A stretch of 36,885 nucleotides of DNA from Phycisphaerae bacterium (lineage in GTDB: Bacteria; Planctomycetota; Phycisphaerae; UBA1845; PWPN01): positions 1 to 36,885 of the forward strand of contig JAAYDF010000326.1 of assembly GCA_012729395.1 (NCBI GenBank), in the 5' to 3' direction. Made by a program: the position numbers and the translations under genes. Of the stretch, positions 32,327-36,885 are shown piece by piece. Below the pieces are notes generated by a model. The model was given only the letters and a program-made list of their open reading frames with translations, was not told the origin of the DNA and made no database searches. Within the stretch, counting starts at the first letter, position 1. Every line of letters begins with the position of its first letter.

Positions 32327-35300
32327 ATGCTGCGCAACCGGGTGTGGGTAGTATTGGGATTTGTTCTGTCTGGACTGGCTTGGTCGGCGGGTATCCAGGC
32401 GGCGGACGGTGATGGCAAACCCCGGCTGGCAGATGCGCGGATTCGTACCCAACGTGCCCGGCAAATGGAGATCCGCAGCGAATCCGCCAAGCGTCAAGCA
32501 TGGGACACGGCCAAGCGCCAGGGCTGGGCCGACAAGACGCGAACCGTCGACCCGGACGGGCGGGTCATCGAGCTGATGGCCATCGAGGACGGGCGAGTCT
32601 TCGTACTGTCCACAGACAACATCAATGCCGCGATCTCCACAGGCGCCAGCGAGATTCGCAATGTCTCACCGTATCACGTGAACGGCTCCGGCGTGACGAT
32701 GGGTATCTGGGACGGCGGTGCGGTTCGCTCGACGCACCAGGAGTTCGGCTCGCGAGTCACGATTCGCGACGGCGGCTCCGCCGATGACCATGCGACCCAC
32801 GTGGGCGGCACCATCGGGGCGGCGGGCGTGGACGCGAGCGCCTTGGGCATGGCCCCCGCGATCCTGATCGACTCCTATGAATGGACGAACGATGTCGGCG
32901 AGATGACGGCCCGGGCGATGGCTTTGCCCGGCGAGGCAGGCACGATCCAAGCGTCCAACCATTCTTACGGGTACATCGCCGGCTGGTACGGAACGCGGTG
33001 GTACGGAACCTACCCGGAACGCGAAGACCGAGGCTTCGGCCAGTACTCATCCTACGCCCGCGATTATGACATACTCTGTTACGATGCCCCCTACTTCCTG
33101 CCGTTCAAATCGGCGGGGAACGATCGCAGTGACACCGCCCCATCGTCGGGAACATCGTTCGAGTACTACAGCGGCAGTGCCTGGGTGACCAAGACCTACG
33201 ATCCCGCGACGGACCCCTACAACGACGGATGGGACAACGGCGGATTTGACACCGTCGGACACATCGGCAACGCCAAGAACATCATGACCGTCGGGGCGGT
33301 GAACGACGCGGTCTCCGGCGGGGTGCGGTCGCCGGCGGCGGCTACCATGAGCACGTTCAGTTGCTGGGGCCCGACCGACGACGGCCGGGTGAAGCCCGAT
33401 ATCGTCGCCAATGGTATGGGCCTCTACTCATCACTGTCCGGCAGCGACTCGTCCTATGGCACCTACTCAGGGACAAGCATGTCGTCGCCCAATGCCAGCG
33501 GATCCGCCATGCTGCTGGTCGATTACTACGGGCAGCGATTGCCAGGCCAGTATATGCGGGCCAGTATGCTCAAGGGTCTGATCATTCACACCGCCGACGA
33601 CCTGGACAACCCCGGCCCCGACTACCGCACCGGCTGGGGGCTGATGAACGTCAAGGCTGCTGCGGACCACATCGGTCGGCACGCGGACTCGCCGGGCACC
33701 CTGCACATGGTCGAGGGACGCTTGGCTACCGGCCAAACCAGCGACAGTTACGAGCTGACCTGGGACGGCGAGCAGCCCATCCGAGCGACGCTTTGCTGGA
33801 CCGATCCGCCGGCCACCGCCGTCAGCGAGCTAGACGACCCCTCCGCCCGCCTGATCAACGATCTCGATCTGCGAATCATCGGGCCGGACGGATCGACCAC
33901 CTACCTGCCGTTCGTGCTCGATCCTTCAAACCCGGCCGCGACGGCCACGTCCGGCGACAACGTCCGCGACAACGTCGAGCAGATACGCATCGCGTCGCCC
34001 GGACCCGGTAGTTACACTATCGTCGTCAATCACAAAGACGTTCTGACCAACGGCGAGCAGTATTACTCCCTGCTGCTCAGCGGGTTCAATGCGGGGCCGG
34101 CGGGCACCGTGCAATTGGACCGGTCCGTGTACAACTGCTCAGTCTCCGTGGCTGTCACCGTCGTCGATGGCGACCTGGTGGGCCAAGGCAACCAGACGGT
34201 GACGCTGGTGACCACCGGCGGGGATCAGGAATCGCTCGTGCTGACGGAGCAGCCGCCCGGGTCCGGCGCGTTCCACGGCACGATTCAGGCAGTGGCCGGC
34301 AATGCTCTCAGCGGCGATCAGCTACTGCAAGTCGGCCATGGACAGACCCTGACAGTCACATACCAGGATTTGGATGATGGTTCGGGGCAGCCAGCCACGG
34401 TCCAGGACACGGCAACGATCGACTGTGTCGCCCCGGTGATTTTCAACGTGGCGGTGACGGAGATCATGTCGCGACAGGCGACGATCACCTTCGAGACCAA
34501 TGAGCCGGCCGCGGGACTGGTCCGCTATGGAACGAGCTGCGGCAATCTTGTGCTCAGCCGAGGCACGTCAACACCGCAGACATTCCACCAGGTGGTGCTG
34601 ATCGGTTTGGATCACCAAACAGACTACTTCTTCCAAATCGAGGCAACCGACACGGGCGGCAACCTGACCATCGACAACCAGGGTGGCGCGTGCTACACGT
34701 TCACCACCCCGCCACAGCCGGACTACTTCAGCGAGCTGTTCACCAGCGAGGCGCCCAACGACCTCAGTTACAGAGAGGTGACCTTCGTGCCCGACGGCTC
34801 CTCCGACTACTACGCGGCCTGCGCGGGCGAAGCCACCGCCTTCCCGGTGGATCCGACCGGCGGCACCACGCTGTCGCTGACCGATGACTCTTACCAGCTT
34901 GTGTCGCTTTCGGGCGGAGCCCAGGTGCAGCTCTACGGCGTGGGTTACAGTTCTTTTTACGTGTGCAGCAACGGCTCGATCACCTTGGGAGCAGGCGATA
35001 CGACGTGGCAGGAATCGCCGAGCGCACATTTCAGCCAGCCTCGCATCTCCGGGTGGTTTGATGATTTCAACCCGGCCGCCAGCGGGACGATTTCTCACCA
35101 GCAACTGGCCGACCGGGCGGTCGTGACCTACCAGAACGTGCCCGAATGGGGTCAGACAACGCAAAACAGCTTTCAGATCGAGATGTTCTTCGACGGCGCG
35201 ATTCGGTTGACTTTCCTGGGCATGGCGGCGGTGGACGGAATGGTTGGGCTGTCGGCGGGTGCGGGCCTCCCCAACGATTACCTCGATAGCGACCTGAGCG

Positions 35301-35533
35301 ATTACGGATCGTGCTGGCACCCGGCCGATCTGGACCACGACGGCGACGTGGACCTCGACGATTACGCCATCCTGCAGACCTGCCGAAGCGGGTGGGGTAT
35401 CCCGCAGGAGGATCCCGCTTGCCAGAGCTCGGACTTGAACAGCGACCTGTGCGTCGATACCACTGATACCTGGTTGATTCGCGGCTGCATCAGCGGCGCG
35501 GACATCGCTCCCGATCCCGAGTGCCTGCCGTAG
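32327..35533 (+). CDS. Secreted multidomain subtilisin-like serine peptidase with C-terminal dockerin-like module
   Basis: The 1068-residue protein starts at ATG 32327, with AGGGAG 7 nt upstream; the open frame reaches back to 32156, but that part precedes the signal peptide (MLRNRVWVVLGFVLSGLAWS, cleavage near IQAADG). The peptidase S8 domain follows a short propeptide. Catalytic residues are Asp129 in TMGIWDGG, His155 in DDHATHVGGTIG and Ser384 in SGTSMSSPNASGSA. Then come a beta-sandwich domain of the type found after S8 domains (SYELTWDGEQPIRATLCW, PGSYTIVVNH), a strand-rich region, a fibronectin-III-like domain (PVIFNVAVTEIMSRQATITFET) and a beta-rich domain with YVCSNGSITLG. The C-terminus (about 1000-1055) carries two EF-hand-like calcium loops, DLDHDGDVDLDDY and DLNSDLCVDTTD, as in dockerins. 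It is probably an extracellular protease, anchored or assembled through the dockerin-like end. Confidence 0.93.
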   Translation: MLRNRVWVVLGFVLSGLAWSAGIQAADGDGKPRLADARIRTQRARQMEIRSESAKRQAWDTAKRQGWADKTRTVDPDGRVIELMAIEDGRVFVLSTDNINAAISTGASEIRNVSPYHVNGSGVTMGIWDGGAVRSTHQEFGSRVTIRDGGSADDHATHVGGTIGAAGVDASALGMAPAILIDSYEWTNDVGEMTARAMALPGEAGTIQASNHSYGYIAGWYGTRWYGTYPEREDRGFGQYSSYARDYDILCYDAPYFLPFKSAGNDRSDTAPSSGTSFEYYSGSAWVTKTYDPATDPYNDGWDNGGFDTVGHIGNAKNIMTVGAVNDAVSGGVRSPAAATMSTFSCWGPTDDGRVKPDIVANGMGLYSSLSGSDSSYGTYSGTSMSSPNASGSAMLLVDYYGQRLPGQYMRASMLKGLIIHTADDLDNPGPDYRTGWGLMNVKAAADHIGRHADSPGTLHMVEGRLATGQTSDSYELTWDGEQPIRATLCWTDPPATAVSELDDPSARLINDLDLRIIGPDGSTTYLPFVLDPSNPAATATSGDNVRDNVEQIRIASPGPGSYTIVVNHKDVLTNGEQYYSLLLSGFNAGPAGTVQLDRSVYNCSVSVAVTVVDGDLVGQGNQTVTLVTTGGDQESLVLTEQPPGSGAFHGTIQAVAGNALSGDQLLQVGHGQTLTVTYQDLDDGSGQPATVQDTATIDCVAPVIFNVAVTEIMSRQATITFETNEPAAGLVRYGTSCGNLVLSRGTSTPQTFHQVVLIGLDHQTDYFFQIEATDTGGNLTIDNQGGACYTFTTPPQPDYFSELFTSEAPNDLSYREVTFVPDGSSDYYAACAGEATAFPVDPTGGTTLSLTDDSYQLVSLSGGAQVQLYGVGYSSFYVCSNGSITLGAGDTTWQESPSAHFSQPRISGWFDDFNPAASGTISHQQLADRAVVTYQNVPEWGQTTQNSFQIEMFFDGAIRLTFLGMAAVDGMVGLSAGAGLPNDYLDSDLSDYGSCWHPADLDHDGDVDLDDYAILQTCRSGWGIPQEDPACQSSDLNSDLCVDTTDTWLIRGCISGADIAPDPECLP

Positions 35534-35567
35534 GTGGACAAGGCCTCGCTGCACGCGAAGCCATATT

Positions 35568-35597
35568 CAGGGGGCATGGCGGGTGGCGGTCCCCCTG
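35568..35597. terminator. Possible terminator hairpin between convergent genes
   Basis: CAGGGGG (35568-35574) pairs with CCCCCTG (35591-35597) around a 16-nt loop, 34 nt after the subtilisin stop. There is no T tract, so this is a weak call. Confidence 0.3.
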
Positions 35598-35654
35598 CGT
35601 CACTGGTTCCCGCATCCATGCTCATGGGCCCTTCGCAGAGATGGTATGCCCGTC

Positions 35655-36701
35655 TCACAGGGAGGGACTGCCTGACACGTCGAGGCCCGCTGTGACCTCA
35701 TCCAGTGTCTGGACGGCATTGCCCTCGAAGCGGTTATTCACGAATCCATACAACGTCCGGCCGGTGGGGACACACGCGTCGATCAGTTGCCGCAGGGCAT
35801 CACGGCCCGCGGGGTAGGGATCCTGCACGCGCTCGTAGGGTGCGAAGCGGTCCACCGCCTGCTGGTACGTTCTGCCCGGGCGAAGCAGGAAACGGGCAAC
35901 CGTATGCGGGGCGGTCAGGATATCGGGCACCGCGAGCTGCTCGCCTACCGTGGGCATGTGCGTCCAACTGTTGAGGCAGTGGGCCACACCGTGCGTCCGC
36001 AAGCAGGCCAGGTAGTCCTCGCGACCGGCGGAGGCCAGAAAGGCCGGGTTGCGCACCTCGACCGCGAAGGCGTAGTCTGCGGTCGGCAGGACGGTCAGGA
36101 GGCCATCCAGCTTCTCGGTGAACGCCTGCGGGTCGTTGAGCGGTGCGGCGCGGAATGTGCCGAACTGGAAGATGATCGCCCCAAGTTTTCCACTGTGTGG
36201 GGCCAGCGGGCCGAGCAACCGGTCCTTCAACACGAATGAATCCAGAAAATGCGGATTGGCTTGCCCGGCCCGGTTGCCATAGCGAGGCAAGTCCGGGTAC
36301 CGCTCAACGGTGATCTCCTCGGGAACCTTGAGGCTGAAGCGGAACCCGGCCGGCACCTGGGCGAAGATCCGCTCCCAGGTCTCGTTCGACGGAAACTGAT
36401 AAAACGCGAAGTCGCCGCAAACGGTCGGGAACACGTGGGCATACTCGCTGAGGCATTCGTCGTTGAACTTGCGTTCGGAGAATCGGCCGCGCACCTGGTA
36501 TCGCCCGGGGTCGTAGACCTGCCCCCGCCAGCCGGGGTACTTCCAGCTTGACGTGCCCAGGAAAACGCCGTGGTCGGCCAGCCGATGCAGCCGATCCGCC
36601 AGACCCGCCACGGCCGGCAACGGTGCCCCCGGTTGCGACGCGTCGTCATCAGGGGGCGTCCCCCAGTCGAAGGTCATTTGCCGGTCGGCCTGTCCGCTCA
36701 T
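35655..36701 (-). CDS. DUF72 family protein (YecE-like)
   Basis: The 348-residue cytosolic protein is predicted to form a TIM barrel. Family blocks are FLGTSSWKYPGWRGQVYDPG, ECLSEYAHVFPTVCGDFAFYQFPSNETW, FRFSLKVPEEIT, LGAIIFQFGTF, YAFAVEVRNPAFLA and, near the C-terminus, LYGFVNNRFEGNAVQT. DUF72 proteins are widespread in bacteria, and their biochemical function is not established. The N-terminal 40 residues before FLGTSSW are longer than usual and rich in Asp and Pro. It starts at ATG 36701 with a weak GGGGGT upstream. It converges with the subtilisin gene. Confidence 0.9.
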   Translation of the reverse strand: MSGQADRQMTFDWGTPPDDDASQPGAPLPAVAGLADRLHRLADHGVFLGTSSWKYPGWRGQVYDPGRYQVRGRFSERKFNDECLSEYAHVFPTVCGDFAFYQFPSNETWERIFAQVPAGFRFSLKVPEEITVERYPDLPRYGNRAGQANPHFLDSFVLKDRLLGPLAPHSGKLGAIIFQFGTFRAAPLNDPQAFTEKLDGLLTVLPTADYAFAVEVRNPAFLASAGREDYLACLRTHGVAHCLNSWTHMPTVGEQLAVPDILTAPHTVARFLLRPGRTYQQAVDRFAPYERVQDPYPAGRDALRQLIDACVPTGRTLYGFVNNRFEGNAVQTLDEVTAGLDVSGSPSL

Positions 36702-36782
36702 CGCGTTACCCCCGCCCTGGTGTATGCCGGCCCATTATAGCTCGCCCCACGGGTGCACCCGAATTTCAGGGGCACTGGGTGG

Positions 36783-36843
36783 CACTGGTCTGTACCCAGA
36801 CCAGTGGCTGTCCGCATTGGGCCACGGGTCGGAGTACCGACCC
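36783..36843. repeat. Pair of adjacent hairpin repeats in the right-end spacer
   Basis: Hairpin 1: CACTGGTCTG, loop TACC, CAGACCAGTG (36783-36806), a perfect 10-bp stem. Hairpin 2: GGGTCGG, loop AGTA, CCGACCC (36826-36843), a perfect 7-bp stem. They lie upstream of the DUF72 gene with no gene visible to the right edge, and the surrounding sequence repeats GGCACTGG (36771-36790). Confidence 0.7.
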
Positions 36844-36885
36844 ATGCCACCCTCGATACTTCGCCTTTGGCAACTTGCCACTGAA

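Overview
The window is high-GC DNA with long genes, few short spacers inside gene blocks and many repetitive spacers between them. Several features together suggest an uncultured Planctomycetes-like bacterium: a subtilisin with a C-terminal dockerin-like EF-hand pair, a Tat-exported Gfo/Idh/MocA protein that lacks the usual catalytic lysine, a large secreted repeat protein, an SGLT-type symporter next to a URO-D-family protein, and several families of short inverted repeats in spacers. This assignment is inference; no rRNA gene or other phylogenetic marker was compared.

Layout. (1) 1-1667, minus: N-terminal part of a secreted repeat protein that runs off the left edge. (2) 2407-3462, minus: an unrecognised acidic protein. 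(3) 3874-5577, plus: methionyl-tRNA synthetase. (4) 5812-9068, minus: a sodium/solute symporter preceded by a URO-D/corrinoid-methyltransferase-like protein. (5) 9314-24571, minus: a co-oriented cell-surface polysaccharide cluster. In transcription order it encodes an ABC-2 exporter permease (Wzm type), a methyltransferase, the exporter ATPase (Wzt type) with a C-terminal cargo domain, a GT2, a GT4, an asparagine-synthetase-like protein, a second methyltransferase, a GT4/GT9-like fusion, a third methyltransferase and a tandem GT4-GT4 fusion. (6) 25012-28116, minus: the two subunits of a 2-oxoacid:ferredoxin oxidoreductase. (7) 28617-30380, plus: RecJ. (8) 30598-31797, plus: the Tat-signal Gfo/Idh/MocA protein. 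(9) 32327-35533, plus: the multidomain subtilisin. (10) 35655-36701, minus: a DUF72 protein.

How the cluster would work: the glycosyltransferases assemble a glycan on a lipid carrier at the cytoplasmic face, the methyltransferases and the AsnB-like protein could modify sugars, and Wzm/Wzt would export the product. Within the cluster, starts overlap the preceding stops (ATGA, TTGA twice, and a GTG start 7 nt before a TGA), usually with a strong Shine-Dalgarno sequence, so the proteins are probably translationally coupled.

The most striking non-genic signal is a set of three palindromic elements inside the GT4-GT4 fusion gene. Two sit exactly at the junction of the two glycosyltransferases and one lies inside the second enzyme, all read through in frame. 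Other repeat families sit at 3' ends of genes and in several cases supply or abut stop codons. No tRNA, rRNA, CRISPR array, integrase or transposase gene was found.
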